Positions 41,559-50,592 are shown, numbered from the stretch's first letter. The stretch: DNA of 64,000 nt from Cellulomonas dongxiuzhuiae (GCF_018623035.1 NZ_CP076023.1:3782001-3846000); one strand, 5' to 3'. Translations and numbers: made by a program. Notes: generated by a model from the letters alone, not told the origin.

Positions 41559-42242
41559 TCAGACGGCCGCGAGGCGTCCGTCCACCATCTCGAGCACGCG
41601 GTCGCAGTGCTCGAGCACGTCGTGGTCGTGCGTGACCATCACCGTAGCGACCCCGAAGTCGTGCGTCTGACGCGCGAGCAGCTCCACGATCTCGTGGCTG
41701 CGGCGCCGGTCGAGCGCCGCGGTGGGCTCGTCGACCAGCAGGACCGACGGGGAGGCGACCAGCGCGCGGGCGATCCCGACGCGCTGACGCTCACCGCCGG
41801 ACAGCTTCCCGGGTCGGCGCTTCGCGTGGTCGGCCATGCCGACGGCGGCGAGCAGCTGCACGGGCGGCTTCACCGCGCGGCGCCCGGTGATCTTCTCGAC
41901 CAGCCGCAGCTGGTCGATCGCCGTCAGCGCGGGCACGAGGTTGCCGGACTGGAAGACGAACCCGACGTTGTCGCGGCGGAAGCGCGCCAGGGCGGCACCC
42001 GACAGGCTGGTCAGGTCGGTCCCGCCGACGACGACGGAGCCGGAGGTCGGGCGCGTCAGACCGCCGGCGACCGCCAGCAGGCTGGACTTGCCGGCGCCCG
42101 ACGGGCCGACGATCGCGACGATCTCCCCCGGGGTGACCGTCAGGTCGACGTGGTCGAGGGCGACGACCTGGCTGTCCCCGTCGCCGAAGGCGAGGGTGAC
42201 GTCGCTCAGTGCGAGGCCGGTACGGGTGGTGGTGGCGGTCAT
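41559..42242 (-). CDS. ABC transporter ATP-binding protein (LolD/MacB type)
   Basis: This 227-residue nucleotide-binding subunit has Walker A GPSGAGKSSLLAVAG, a Q-loop in NVGFVFQSGNLVPAL, signature LSGGERQRVGIARAL and Walker B VLLVDEPTAALD, followed by the switch His in VMVTHDHDV. This set is typical of LolD/MacB-type ATPases that partner with FtsX-fold permeases, which is the gene upstream (ATGA overlap). These systems use mechanotransmission to expel lipids, peptides or drugs rather than moving substrate through the membrane domain. The cargo is unknown. Confidence 0.94.
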   Translation of the reverse strand: MTATTTRTGLALSDVTLAFGDGDSQVVALDHVDLTVTPGEIVAIVGPSGAGKSSLLAVAGGLTRPTSGSVVVGGTDLTSLSGAALARFRRDNVGFVFQSGNLVPALTAIDQLRLVEKITGRRAVKPPVQLLAAVGMADHAKRRPGKLSGGERQRVGIARALVASPSVLLVDEPTAALDRRRSHEIVELLARQTHDFGVATVMVTHDHDVLEHCDRVLEMVDGRLAAV

Positions 42243-43369
42243 CGGTTCTCTCCCAGCGCGGTCACGGGGTCGACACGGGCGATGCGGACGGTCGCGACGG
42301 CGGCGCCGAACAGGCCGAGGCCCAGCAGCAGCAGCGCACCGGTCGTGATGGGTCCGCTCTCCAGGGCGAACGGCATGCCCGTCCCGACGAGCAGCGACCC
42401 CAGGCCGAGGCCGACGGCCAGACCGACCCCGACGGACACGACCAGCAGGATCGCGGCCTGTGCCAGCCCGTCGCCGAGCAGGAAGCGCGTCGAGGCGCCC
42501 ATGGCCCGCATGACGGCGAGCTCGCGGGTGCGCTGCACCGTCCACAGCGTGAAGAACGCACCGACGACGAGCGCGGAGATGGCGTAGAGGAAGCCCTGGA
42601 TGAGCTGCATCGTCGTGATCTCGGCGGTGTAGCCGGGCGACGAGTCGTACGCCTCGGTGATCGTGCGGGCGGTCGTGCCGGCGGCGGCGTCACCGGCGGC
42701 GAGGTCCGGCAGCCTGCCGTCGACGCCGCGCAGCGCGACGACGCTCGCGGCGTCGTACGCCTCCGCGGTGGCCTGCTGGCCGGGCACGGTCGAGGAGTGG
42801 ATCTCCTGCCAGGTGCGCAGGTGCAGGAAGCCGATGTCGACGTGGCCGAAGGTGCGCTGGTCGGTCGTGAAGCCGACGACCTCGAGCTCGGTGCCGACGC
42901 GGTCGATCGTCAGCACGTCACCGAGCTCGACGCCCTCGTCCTGGGCGGAGACGGACAGCACGACCTCGCGCTCGGCGGCGAGGGCACGGCCCTCGCCCGT
43001 GGCGGGCTCGACGAACCCGCCGGGCTCGACGCCGAACAGGGTGAGGTCGACCGGCGTCCCGTCGTCGTTCTTGGCGTTGACGATGGCGGTGCCGAGCAGC
43101 TCGGCGTCGGCGAAGTCGTCCCGGGCGGCCCAGGCGTCACGCTGGTCGGACGTCACGACGCTGCGGGTGAAAGCGGAGTCGGTCTTGGTGCCGACCTCGA
43201 ACGCGACGGCGTCCAGCGGGCTGCGCTGCAGCCCCGAGACACCGTCGACCACGAGACCGGACGACAGACCGGAGAGCAGGACCATGAGGACGCTGATGAG
43301 TGCGACGACCGCACCCATCAGGCCGAACCGGGTGCGCGCGAAGGCGAGCTCGCGCAGTGCGAGGAACAC
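42239..43369 (-). CDS. FtsX-like ABC permease (MacB family)
   Basis: This is a 376-residue membrane protein with four helices: one near residue 20 (LMGAVVALISVLMVLLSGLS), then an extracytoplasmic domain of about 200 residues, and three C-terminal helices beginning LIQGFLYAISALVVGAFFTL, including TVQRTRELAVMRAMGASTRF, the coupling-helix signature of FtsX/MacB proteins. Only one FtsX unit is present, so a homodimer with two LolD-type ATPases is expected. The start is GTG. It leads the operon behind the TetR-like operator at 43416-43436. Confidence 0.9.
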   Translation of the reverse strand: MFLALRELAFARTRFGLMGAVVALISVLMVLLSGLSSGLVVDGVSGLQRSPLDAVAFEVGTKTDSAFTRSVVTSDQRDAWAARDDFADAELLGTAIVNAKNDDGTPVDLTLFGVEPGGFVEPATGEGRALAAEREVVLSVSAQDEGVELGDVLTIDRVGTELEVVGFTTDQRTFGHVDIGFLHLRTWQEIHSSTVPGQQATAEAYDAASVVALRGVDGRLPDLAAGDAAAGTTARTITEAYDSSPGYTAEITTMQLIQGFLYAISALVVGAFFTLWTVQRTRELAVMRAMGASTRFLLGDGLAQAAILLVVSVGVGLAVGLGLGSLLVGTGMPFALESGPITTGALLLLGLGLFGAAVATVRIARVDPVTALGENR

Positions 43370-43415
43370 GGGTGAGACCTCTCGGTGGACAGTTTGTTGA
43401 CGCTATGTCCACATC

Positions 43416-43436
43416 TTATCGACGCCGCGTCGACAA
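43416..43436. promoter_or_regulatory. TetR-type operator TTATCGACGC-C-GCGTCGACAA
   Basis: A 21-bp palindrome, perfect except for one base pair in each arm, lies 47 bp upstream of the FtsX-ATPase-TetR operon. Arm length and one-base centre suit a TetR-family dimer. A partially matching TTGTTGACGC is at 43394-43403, which may be a second half-site. Confidence 0.7.
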
Positions 43437-43450
43437 CTTGTCGCTCCCGG

Positions 43451-44095
43451 TCACGATGTGACGAGGTCCACAACCAGCCCCACCGCGATGGCGACCATGA
43501 CGCACGCGATGACGACGTCGAGCACGCGCCACGCCACCGGCCGGGCGAACACGGGCCGCAGCAGCGCCGCGCCGTACCCGAGCGCCGTGAACCACACCAC
43601 GCTCCCCACGGCGGCGCCGGCCGCGAACCACCACCGTGCGTCCCCGTGCCCCGCCGCGACCGAGCCCAGGAGCACCACGGTGTCGAGGTAGACGTGCGGG
43701 TTGAGCCAGGTCAGCGCGAGGGTCGCCGCCACCAGGCCTCCCACCCCGACCGCGCCCGCCGCAGGCGCGCGGGCCGGAGCCCGGTCGGCGGCGTCGACGA
43801 CGAGGGCCGCGTCCCCGCGGACGGCGCGGCGCGCCGCGAGCGCGCCGTACGCGAGGAGCACCGCCGCCCCCGCGAGGGTCATGACGACCGTGAGCGTGCG
43901 GCTCGCCGCGATGACCGCGCCCACCCCGGCGGTCCCGGCGGCGATGAGCAGCACGTCGGAGACCGCGCAGATCGCGACGACGAGCCCCACGCGCTCGCGC
44001 CGCAACCCGTACCGCAGGACGTGCGCGTTCTGCGCACCGATGGCGACGATCAGACCCAGCCCGAGGCCGAGGCCCGCCCACGCAGAGCTCCACAT
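43451..44095 (-). CDS. lysE: LysE/ArgO family amino-acid exporter
   Basis: This 214-residue protein has six helices and is an exporter of basic amino acids. Family blocks visible are GLGLGLGLIVAIGAQNAHVL near the start, ICAVSDVLLIAAGTAGVGAV in helix 2 and LTWLNPHVYLDTVVLLGSVA, the LNPHVYLDT motif being the diagnostic LysE signature. It is divergent from a LysG/ArgP-type regulator, the conserved arrangement in actinobacteria such as Corynebacterium, where LysG activates lysE with lysine or arginine as co-inducer. Confidence 0.93.
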   Translation of the reverse strand: MWSSAWAGLGLGLGLIVAIGAQNAHVLRYGLRRERVGLVVAICAVSDVLLIAAGTAGVGAVIAASRTLTVVMTLAGAAVLLAYGALAARRAVRGDAALVVDAADRAPARAPAAGAVGVGGLVAATLALTWLNPHVYLDTVVLLGSVAAGHGDARWWFAAGAAVGSVVWFTALGYGAALLRPVFARPVAWRVLDVVIACVMVAIAVGLVVDLVTS

Positions 44096-44165
44096 GGGGA
44101 CGACGGTAGGCCGCGCTGCGCCGTCAGCCCAGCGAAAGTTCTGCACGCAGCATTAGCGTGGCTGC

Positions 44166-45065
44166 ATGAGCGACTGGGACCTGGGCCAGCTGCGCGCGCT
44201 GGCGGCCGCCGCCGACCTCGGCACGTTCGACGCCGCCGCGCGAGCCCTGCACGTCACGCCTTCGGCCGTCAGCCAGCGCATCAAGGCGCTCGAGCAGACC
44301 GCGGGCGCCGTCCTGCTGCGCCGCGACCGCCCCGTGCGCCCGACGGCGGCGGGCGAGCCGCTGGTCCGCCTGGCCCGCCAGCTCGACGCGCTCACCGCCG
44401 ACGCCACCCGCCACCTGACCGGCGACGCCGCCGTCCCGCACGTGACCCTCGCGATCAACGGCGACTCCCTCACCACGTGGGTGCTGCCCGCGCTCGCCCC
44501 GCTCGCCGGCCGCGTCGCGCTGCACGTCGTCCGCGAGGACCAGGAGCGCTCGGCCGAGCTGCTGCGCGACGGCTCCGTGATGGGCGCGGTGACGTCGCAG
44601 GCGGTCGCGGTGCAGGGGTGCCGGGTCGAGCCGCTGGGCGTCATGCGCTACCGGCCGCTCGCGGCGCCCGCGTTCGCGGCCCGGTGGTTCGGGGACACCC
44701 GGGCGTCCGAGGGTGTGCGGGCCGCGGCGCTCGCCGCCGCCCCGGTCGTCACCTTCGACGCCGACGACCGGCTGCAGGACCGGTGGCTGCGCCGGCGGCG
44801 CGTCGACCCGGCACGTCCGCCCCGGCACCGCGTCCCCGCGTCGGCGGACTTCGCCGCGGCCGTGCGACTCGGCTTCGGGTGGGGCATGCTGCCGGGCGAG
44901 CAGGCCGACGACGACGAGCGCGCCGGCCGCCTGGTGCGGCTCGCCGACGACGCGGTCGACGTGCCCCTGTACTGGCAGCAGTGGTCACTGCGCACGGACG
45001 CGCTGGACGCCGTCGCCGACGCGCTGCGCACGGCCGCCGCGGACCTGCTCCCTCAGCGCGTGTGA
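44166..45065 (+). CDS. lysG: LysR family regulator LysG/ArgP of the amino-acid exporter
   Basis: This 299-residue LysR-type activator has an N-terminal HTH, QLRALAAAADLGTFDAAARA followed by LHVTPSAVSQRIKALEQTAG, and a co-inducer domain at about 95-290. The block VTLAINGDSLTTWVLPAL is typical of the ArgP/IciA/LysG subfamily. It is divergent from lysE across 70 bp that contain GTTCTGCACGCAGCATTAGC, a likely LysG-binding region. Its C-terminal 13 bases overlap the convergent membrane-protein gene. Confidence 0.93.
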   Translation: MSDWDLGQLRALAAAADLGTFDAAARALHVTPSAVSQRIKALEQTAGAVLLRRDRPVRPTAAGEPLVRLARQLDALTADATRHLTGDAAVPHVTLAINGDSLTTWVLPALAPLAGRVALHVVREDQERSAELLRDGSVMGAVTSQAVAVQGCRVEPLGVMRYRPLAAPAFAARWFGDTRASEGVRAAALAAAPVVTFDADDRLQDRWLRRRRVDPARPPRHRVPASADFAAAVRLGFGWGMLPGEQADDDERAGRLVRLADDAVDVPLYWQQWSLRTDALDAVADALRTAAADLLPQRV

Positions 45066-46630
45066 CCGTCCCACTGCGCGCACGTCTCGCTGTCGGTGAC
45101 GTCGACCTCCTGGTCCTCGAACGCGAGGATCCGCGCCGCACGCCACCGTGACAGGTTGGCGTCGGCGATGCCGGTCGGCACCGCCACCTCGCGGAACGCG
45201 AGCGCGCACGTCCGCAGCGGCTCGTCCAGCGCGTCGAGCGCGGGGACCGCGTCCGCGGACAGCCCGCGCAGGTAGCTCAGGTCGAGCTGCTCGCGCGCCT
45301 CGGCGGTCGTGTTGTGCCGCACGATCTGCGCGTCCGGGTCCGCGAGCGCGAGCCCCAGCATCGCGACCGCGACGACCTGCACCACGGCGACCGGGAGCCA
45401 CGTCCCCCGCCAGCGGATCCCGGCCACCATCACCAGCACGAGGATCGCCGCGAGCGCGACCTCGGCGACCAGCACGAGCAGCCGCAGCCGGGTCAGCCCG
45501 AACACCTCGACGTACAGGTCCATGCGCCGCAGCGCGGAGGCGACGACGCCGAGCGTCCCCACGCACAGCACCCCGAGCGCGACCCGGGACACGAGCCGGT
45601 CCCCCGGGGTCGCGCGCGGCGCACGGCGGGCGGCGACCCCGACCACGACCAGCGTGAGCGCGGTGACGACGACGAGCTGCGCGAAGCCCTGCCGCGCGTA
45701 CTGCGCGTAGCTGAGCCCGAGGGTCTCGAGCACGTGCCGGTGACCGTCGACCAGGGCACCCACCTGGACGAGGACGAACGCCAGGACGAGGGCCGCGAGG
45801 GCGCCGACCGGCAGCAGCCACTCACCGCGGCGCGCGGGGCGCCCCTCGGGCAGCCGGTGGTCGGACCAGCCGGGCGGCGCGACCGCGAGGTGCGCGAGCG
45901 ACGCCGTGAGGAGCGCGACGAGCACGCCGGCGACCACGCGCGCGGGGAGCATCCCGACGTCGAGGCTCGGCAGGTAGCTCGCGAAGACGCTGTCCGCGCT
46001 GGCGAACAGGGCGCCGAACACGAGCAGCAGCGCCACGGTGACGGCGACGCTGCGCAGGGCGACGAGCAGCTGCGCGCGCCGCGTCCCCAGGAGCGTGCCG
46101 ACGCCGTTGCGGACCCACGGCACGGCCCGCAGGGCGCCGGAAGCCCAGGTCAGCGGGCTGAGGAGCACCGCGGGCGCGCTGCTCGCCGACGTCGCGGCCA
46201 CCATGCCCGCGAGGACGGCGACGACGACGCACAGCGCGAGGACCCACCCGGCGTCGCGCACCGCGACCATGGCCACGAGGGCGACCGCGAGCGCGGCCGT
46301 CACGAGCGCGTTCCACGCCCGGCGCCGCACCAGGGCCGGCACCGCCGCACCCCACACCGCGAGGGCGACGAGGGACGTGCCGAGGCCCGGCAGGTCGGCG
46401 ACGAGCAGCACGCCCCCGAGCACCCCGACGACCGCGCTGACCGCGAGCGCGGGGGCGGGTGCCGGCACGGTGCGCGCCGCCCAGAACGCGTCGCGCGCGA
46501 GCGTGAACCTCGTGGGCGGCGAGGGCGCAACGGCGGGCGCCCGCCAGGCCGGGTGCGGCGGCGCCGCGACGCCCGTCGGCCCGGCCGGTGGCGGATCGGT
46601 CGGGGCGGTGGGCTCACCGGCGTCGCTCAT
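45053..46630 (-). CDS. DUF4153/DUF4173 multi-pass membrane protein
   Basis: This 525-residue protein has a Pro/Ala-rich cytosolic start of about 45 residues, then about 11 membrane helices. It carries characteristic blocks VFGALFASADSVFASYLPSL and GEWLLPVGALAALVLAFVLV, with the conserved YAQYARQGFAQLVVVTALTL (QGFxQL pattern of DUF4173). The C-terminal 90 residues are soluble and Asp/Glu-rich, ending CAQWDGHTR. Function is not established; no sensor kinase domain is attached. An alternative start 45 bp upstream exists but the ATG at 46630 begins the conserved part. It ends inside lysG. Confidence 0.85.
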   Translation of the reverse strand: MSDAGEPTAPTDPPPAGPTGVAAPPHPAWRAPAVAPSPPTRFTLARDAFWAARTVPAPAPALAVSAVVGVLGGVLLVADLPGLGTSLVALAVWGAAVPALVRRRAWNALVTAALAVALVAMVAVRDAGWVLALCVVVAVLAGMVAATSASSAPAVLLSPLTWASGALRAVPWVRNGVGTLLGTRRAQLLVALRSVAVTVALLLVFGALFASADSVFASYLPSLDVGMLPARVVAGVLVALLTASLAHLAVAPPGWSDHRLPEGRPARRGEWLLPVGALAALVLAFVLVQVGALVDGHRHVLETLGLSYAQYARQGFAQLVVVTALTLVVVGVAARRAPRATPGDRLVSRVALGVLCVGTLGVVASALRRMDLYVEVFGLTRLRLLVLVAEVALAAILVLVMVAGIRWRGTWLPVAVVQVVAVAMLGLALADPDAQIVRHNTTAEAREQLDLSYLRGLSADAVPALDALDEPLRTCALAFREVAVPTGIADANLSRWRAARILAFEDQEVDVTDSETCAQWDGHTR

Positions 46631-46731
46631 GGCGACACCGTAGGTTCCGGTCACGGCGGCCGTGCGCCGTTCCACGTGAGAGATCGCCGCGTGCGCGTGC
46701 AGGTTCTGTGACGACCCGGTGGACGCGGCGG

Positions 46732-47928
46732 TCAGGGCGTCGCGGGGCTCGAGAAGGAGCGCCGCAGCACGCCGTCGGCGGTGACGACGTCCTCTGCCCG
46801 GACCCGGTCCGGTGCGGAGGTCGGGCGCACGCGGTGGGCACGCGCACCACCTGCACCCCGCGGGACCCGCGTCGAACCCTCAGGGGCGGCGCCCGCGTCG
46901 ATGGCTCCAGCCGGTCGGGTGACGTCGCGCCCGCCGGCAGCGGCCGGGACAGGCGGCGTCGACCCGACGCCGTCGGCCACCGCCGCCGCGAGCCGTGCGC
47001 CGACCTCGCGCACGCACGCCCGCAGCTCCGGACCGCCCACGACCCGGAACGGCACGGGGACGGCGACCAGCTGCTGCGCGTACCAGGCGGGGTTGCTCGT
47101 CGTGGCGACCAGCCGGGTCGTCGTCGGGCCGACGGGCTCGACGCGCCCCAGTCCGGCGGGCAGCCGGCGCACGACGTCCGCGTGCTCGGCCTCGACCAGG
47201 ACGTCGACGTCGTACTCCCACCCCTGCGCCAGGTGCTCCTCGAGCAGTGCGACGGGGTCGGCCTCCGGGGCCGGTGCGGCCGTCCCCGGCAGCGACTGCA
47301 CCGTGAGCACCCGGTCGACCCGGTAGGTGCGCACGGCGTCGCCGTCGTGGCGCCGGCACACGAGGTACCAGCGCCCGTGCCGCACGACGACCGACCACGC
47401 GTCGACGTCGGCGTCCCACTCGCGCCCGGACTCCGAGCGGTACCGCACGCGCACGGGCCGGCGGTCCGCGCACGCCTGCACGAGCGCCGCGGTGACGGCG
47501 GGGTCGGGACGGGCGGCCGCACGGTCGGGTGCGGCCGCCGTGGACCGGCGCACCACGGCAGCCTGCGCGGCGACGGGCTGCGGGAGGGCGCGCAGCAGCT
47601 TGTCGAGAGCGGACGCCACGGGGTCGGTCCGGTCGCGCACGTCGTGGTGCCCGTCCAGCACCGCCATGACGAGGCCGAGCGCCTCGTCGGCGCCGAACAC
47701 CAGCGGCGGCAGCCGCACGCCGCGCCCCACCCGGTACCCGCCGTAGGGGCCGCGCACCGACGTCACGGGGATCCCGGCCTCCCGCAGGAGCGCGACGTAC
47801 CGGCGCGCCGCCCGCTCGGACACCCCCAGGTGGGCGGCCAGGTCCGCCGCGGTGAGGCCCGGCCGGGCGTGCAGCTCGGAGAGCGCCAGCAGGGCGCGGG
47901 ACGTGGGGCTGGTGTCGCGGGTCGTCAT
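46732..47928 (-). CDS. WYL-domain transcriptional regulator
   Basis: This 398-residue regulator has an HTH_11 winged helix at the N-terminus (SRALLALSELHARPGLTAAD, AHLGVSERAARRYVALLREA, then GPYGGYRVGRGVRLPPLVF) and a WYL ligand-binding domain at about 150-240 (WSVVVRHGRWYLVCRRHDGD, with the R-W-Y-L signature). A WCX-like C-terminal domain follows to about 335, and the last 60 residues are a disordered Gly/Ala/Arg-rich tail. WYL proteins respond to oligonucleotides or other ligands. It is divergent from the DinB-like gene, which may be its target. Confidence 0.93.
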   Translation of the reverse strand: MTTRDTSPTSRALLALSELHARPGLTAADLAAHLGVSERAARRYVALLREAGIPVTSVRGPYGGYRVGRGVRLPPLVFGADEALGLVMAVLDGHHDVRDRTDPVASALDKLLRALPQPVAAQAAVVRRSTAAAPDRAAARPDPAVTAALVQACADRRPVRVRYRSESGREWDADVDAWSVVVRHGRWYLVCRRHDGDAVRTYRVDRVLTVQSLPGTAAPAPEADPVALLEEHLAQGWEYDVDVLVEAEHADVVRRLPAGLGRVEPVGPTTTRLVATTSNPAWYAQQLVAVPVPFRVVGGPELRACVREVGARLAAAVADGVGSTPPVPAAAGGRDVTRPAGAIDAGAAPEGSTRVPRGAGGARAHRVRPTSAPDRVRAEDVVTADGVLRRSFSSPATP

Positions 47929-48008
47929 GCCGCCCCCTGCGCGGTTGGCGGGACGCCGTCCGGAGAACCGGCAGCGGATCGTCCGGAACCCACCCTACGG
48001 TCGCTCGC

Positions 48009-48584
48009 ATGACCGACACCACCCCCCAGGGGATCCCACAGCTGGACACGACCATCGACGAGCCCGGGCTCGACGCGGGCGAGGTCGAGCTCGCGCTCTT
48101 CATGCTCGAGCGCACGCGCGCCACCTTCGCCTGGAAGGTCGGCGGGCTCGACGCCGAGGCGCTGCACCGCGCCTTCCCGCCGTCGGAGATGACTCTCGCC
48201 GGCCTCGTCAAGCACATGACGTTCGTCGAGGACGACTTCGTCGCCCGCAGGCTGGGCGCCGGCGGCTACGGCAAGCCGTGGCACCACACGACCCCCGACG
48301 ACTGGCCCGGCTACGACTGGCGATCGGCCGCCGACGACTCCCCCGCCGACCTGTACCGCTGGTGGCAGGAGGCGGTCGAGCGGGCGCGCACGGCGTGGAC
48401 GCGCGTCACCGCCGACGGCGGCCTCGACGAGCCCGCGGACATCGAGTGGGACGAGGGCGGCCACCCCAACCGGCGCCGCATGCTGGTGGACCTCAACGCG
48501 GAGTACGCGCGCCACCTCGGGCACGCGGACCTGTTCCGCGAGGCGATCGACGGACTCGTCGGGGAGGACCCGCCGCAGGGTTGA
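48009..48584 (+). CDS. DinB/DUF664 family protein (mycothiol transferase superfamily)
   Basis: This 191-residue metal-dependent four-helix protein is of the DinB superfamily. ERTRATFAWKVGGLDAEALH, SEMTLAGLVKHMTFVEDDFV and NAEYARHLGHADLFREAIDG carry the three histidines that bind the metal (in LVKHM, YARHLGH). In actinobacteria these proteins often use mycothiol as co-substrate for S-transfer reactions, so a detoxification role is plausible. It is divergent from the WYL regulator. The substrate is unknown. Confidence 0.9.
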   Translation: MTDTTPQGIPQLDTTIDEPGLDAGEVELALFMLERTRATFAWKVGGLDAEALHRAFPPSEMTLAGLVKHMTFVEDDFVARRLGAGGYGKPWHHTTPDDWPGYDWRSAADDSPADLYRWWQEAVERARTAWTRVTADGGLDEPADIEWDEGGHPNRRRMLVDLNAEYARHLGHADLFREAIDGLVGEDPPQG

Positions 48585-48612
48585 CCGACCACCGGGCGCC
48601 GGCCGCTACCGT

Positions 48613-49050
48613 GTGCCCGTGTCCACGTCCTCGGCCCTCGTCCTCGCCTGCGTCGGGAGCCTCGTGCTCGCCGTCGTCCTGGCCGTCCTGGGGTTCCGCG
48701 CCCTCGCCGCGGCGCGGGGCGTGCGCCGCGTGCAGGTGCCCGCGCGGCTGCTGTCGGAGTCGCCGAGCCCTGGCGGCGAGTTCGTCGACGTCGAGTACCC
48801 CGCGCCGGACGGCCGGACGCTGCGCGCCCGGATGCACGTCTTCCGCGTCCACGCGCCCGGGCAGCCGTACGTCTTCGACGGGACCGTGTGGGTCGACCCG
48901 GCGCGACCGACCGACGTCACGCCACGGCGGCAGGGGCGCACGGCGGGTGCGGTGACGACGCTCGTGCTCGCGGGCGTCGCGCTGGTCGCGGCCCTCGGCA
49001 CCGGCATCGGTGCGGCGGTCGTGCGGTTCGCGGACTCGCTGCCGTCCTGA
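48613..49050 (+). CDS. Putative two-helix membrane protein (DUF3592-like)
   Basis: This is a 145-residue protein with an N-terminal helix (ALVLACVGSLVLAVVLAVLG), a central soluble part of about 70 residues with a beta-strand pattern (FVDVEYPAPDGRTLRARMHV), and a C-terminal helix (TTLVLAGVALVAALGTGIGA). The layout is like DUF3592 proteins, but the match is weak. Start is GTG at 48613 or at the next GTG six bases later. It follows the DinB-like gene by 28 bp on the same strand and may be co-transcribed. Confidence 0.6.
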   Translation: MPVSTSSALVLACVGSLVLAVVLAVLGFRALAAARGVRRVQVPARLLSESPSPGGEFVDVEYPAPDGRTLRARMHVFRVHAPGQPYVFDGTVWVDPARPTDVTPRRQGRTAGAVTTLVLAGVALVAALGTGIGAAVVRFADSLPS

Positions 49051-49099
49051 CGTCCGGGCGTCCGGCTTCCGGGCGTCGGCGCAACGACCGGTCGTGACG

Positions 49100-49285
49100 T
49101 CAGGCCGGCGCGCCCGCCGTGGGCGGGAACTCAGGGGCGCGACCACCGAAGAAGCACTCGCACGGCCCCTCGAGGTGACGGAAGGGCGTGCCGGGACGGG
49201 CCGCGCAGGGGACCGGCGCGACGGGCGTGCGCTCCGCGCGCACGTCACGGGGGTCCGGCAGCAGGAGCGGCAGCAGCGCGGGCAT
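49100..49285 (-). CDS. Small Pro/Cys-containing protein with strong ribosome-binding site
   Basis: This is a 61-residue hypothetical protein starting MPALLPLLLPDPRDV, with three cysteines (PVPCAARP and GPCECFFGG). The ATG is preceded by a perfect GGAGGACACG, which makes translation credible. Codon use resembles neighbours. The CECFFGGRAPEF segment is unusual and could bind a metal or cofactor. No family was recognised, and a chance frame in GC-rich DNA cannot be excluded. Confidence 0.45.
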   Translation of the reverse strand: MPALLPLLLPDPRDVRAERTPVAPVPCAARPGTPFRHLEGPCECFFGGRAPEFPPTAGAPA

Positions 49286-49525
49286 CGTGTCCTCCGTCCC
49301 CCCGGTCGTGGTGGTGCCGACACCGTCGAGGAGTGCCGGGCGGGTGCGAACGTACACCGCTGCCGGCCCCTCGCTCCTGCATCGGCACGCACAGCATGCC
49401 GCCGGACACCTGCGCCCGGGTGGGACCTCGGGCCGCCGGATGTCGGACCCCGGCCCTAGCCTGGAAAGCGACAGATCGGACAGGCTGCCCGGCGGTGCCG
49501 GGGCGGCAGGAGCGGAGGCACGGAC

Positions 49526-49897
49526 ATGGCGCACGGCGACATCACGCACATCGACATCCCGGTCGGCGACGTCCAGGCGGCGTCGCAGTTCTACGGGACG
49601 CTGTTCGGCTGGCAGATCGCCGAGATCCCCGGTTTCGAGAGCTACCCGATGTGGTCGGCCCCGAACGGGATCAGCGGCGGCGGCCTGGCCCCGCGCAGCG
49701 AGGGGTTCACCGCACCGCGCAGCTACGTCGAGGTGGACTCGATCGACGCGGTGCTGGCGCGGGTCGCGGAGCTCGGCGGTGAGGTCCGGGCACCGAGGAC
49801 GCCGATCGACGACACCAGCTGGTGGGCCTCGTTCGTCGACCCCGACGGCAACGAGATCGGGCTGGTCGAGGGGACGACCGGCGGCGGGGCGGCCTGA
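49526..49897 (+). CDS. VOC family protein (glyoxalase/bleomycin-resistance-like)
   Basis: This 123-residue metal-binding fold has two beta-alpha-beta-beta-beta modules: ITHIDIPVGDVQAASQFYGT, LFGWQIAEIPGFESYPMWSA, then YVEVDSIDAVLARVAELGGE and WASFVDPDGNEIGLVEG. The canonical His/Glu metal ligands are present as His in ITHIDIP and Glu in GNEIGLVEG. This short actinobacterial subgroup is of unknown function. Start is supported by GGAGGCACGGAC. It converges with the GyrI-like gene. Confidence 0.9.
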   Translation: MAHGDITHIDIPVGDVQAASQFYGTLFGWQIAEIPGFESYPMWSAPNGISGGGLAPRSEGFTAPRSYVEVDSIDAVLARVAELGGEVRAPRTPIDDTSWWASFVDPDGNEIGLVEGTTGGGAA

Positions 49898-49913
49898 GCC
49901 GATCCGCCCCGCG

Positions 49914-50381
49914 TCAGGCGTCGACGCTCAGCGGCAGCACCAGCCGGGTGATGTTCAGGTCGGGGTCGCCGTCCGGCGCCGGGTCGGTGACGTACTCCTC
50001 CCAGAAGTCGCCGCGACCCTCGACGCCGAGCTCGGCGCGCTCCTTCTCGAGCCGCTCCCACGCGTCGGCCAGGGCGTCGTAGGGGCCGGTGTGGATGAGC
50101 ACGAGCGCGGCGCCCCCGGGCATCTCGCTCACCTCGACGTCCTCCCACGTCCCCAGGGCCGCACCGTCGACGACGAAGCCGGCCGTGAGGTCGACCGAGT
50201 CGGTCGGCATCCGGTGGTACCAGCCGAAGGCCGGACCCGCGAGCGTCCACCCCTCGCGCCCGGCCGCCGCCGTGACCTGCGCGTAGGCGGTGTCGTAGAA
50301 CTCGGTCAGCCGTGACATCGGCACCGTCGACCGCACGGCGGCGATCGTGACGGCGGGCAGGTCGGTCCGGGTGCACTCCAT
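49914..50381 (-). CDS. GyrI-like/effector-binding domain protein
   Basis: This is a 155-residue stand-alone GyrI/AraC-E-bind domain. The blocks LPAVTIAAVRSTVPMSRLTE, GPAFGWYHRMPTDSVDLTAG and LVLIHTGPYDALADAWERLE are typical of SOUL/GyrI ligand-binding proteins, followed by FWEEYVTDP (the conserved Glu-Tyr pair) and a C-terminal LVLPLSVDA. There is no DNA-binding domain, so it likely binds a small molecule alone or as a partner. ATG with GGGGGACGACA before it. Confidence 0.85.
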   Translation of the reverse strand: MECTRTDLPAVTIAAVRSTVPMSRLTEFYDTAYAQVTAAAGREGWTLAGPAFGWYHRMPTDSVDLTAGFVVDGAALGTWEDVEVSEMPGGAALVLIHTGPYDALADAWERLEKERAELGVEGRGDFWEEYVTDPAPDGDPDLNITRLVLPLSVDA

Positions 50382-50592
50382 TGTCGTCCCCCTCGTGATC
50401 GGACGCGCGTCCGTGTCCATCCTCACTGACCGCGGCCGACAGGGGAACCCATCGGGGAGCATCCGGTGGCCTGTCCCGCGGACTGGAACCGTTCGGGCGC
50501 CCCGCCGGCCCCGACGCGGCCGTGCGGGGCGGGTCCGGTGCCGGGGCACCCCCGGGGACGACGTCCGGTCCGCCGGTACGTACCGTGGGGGC

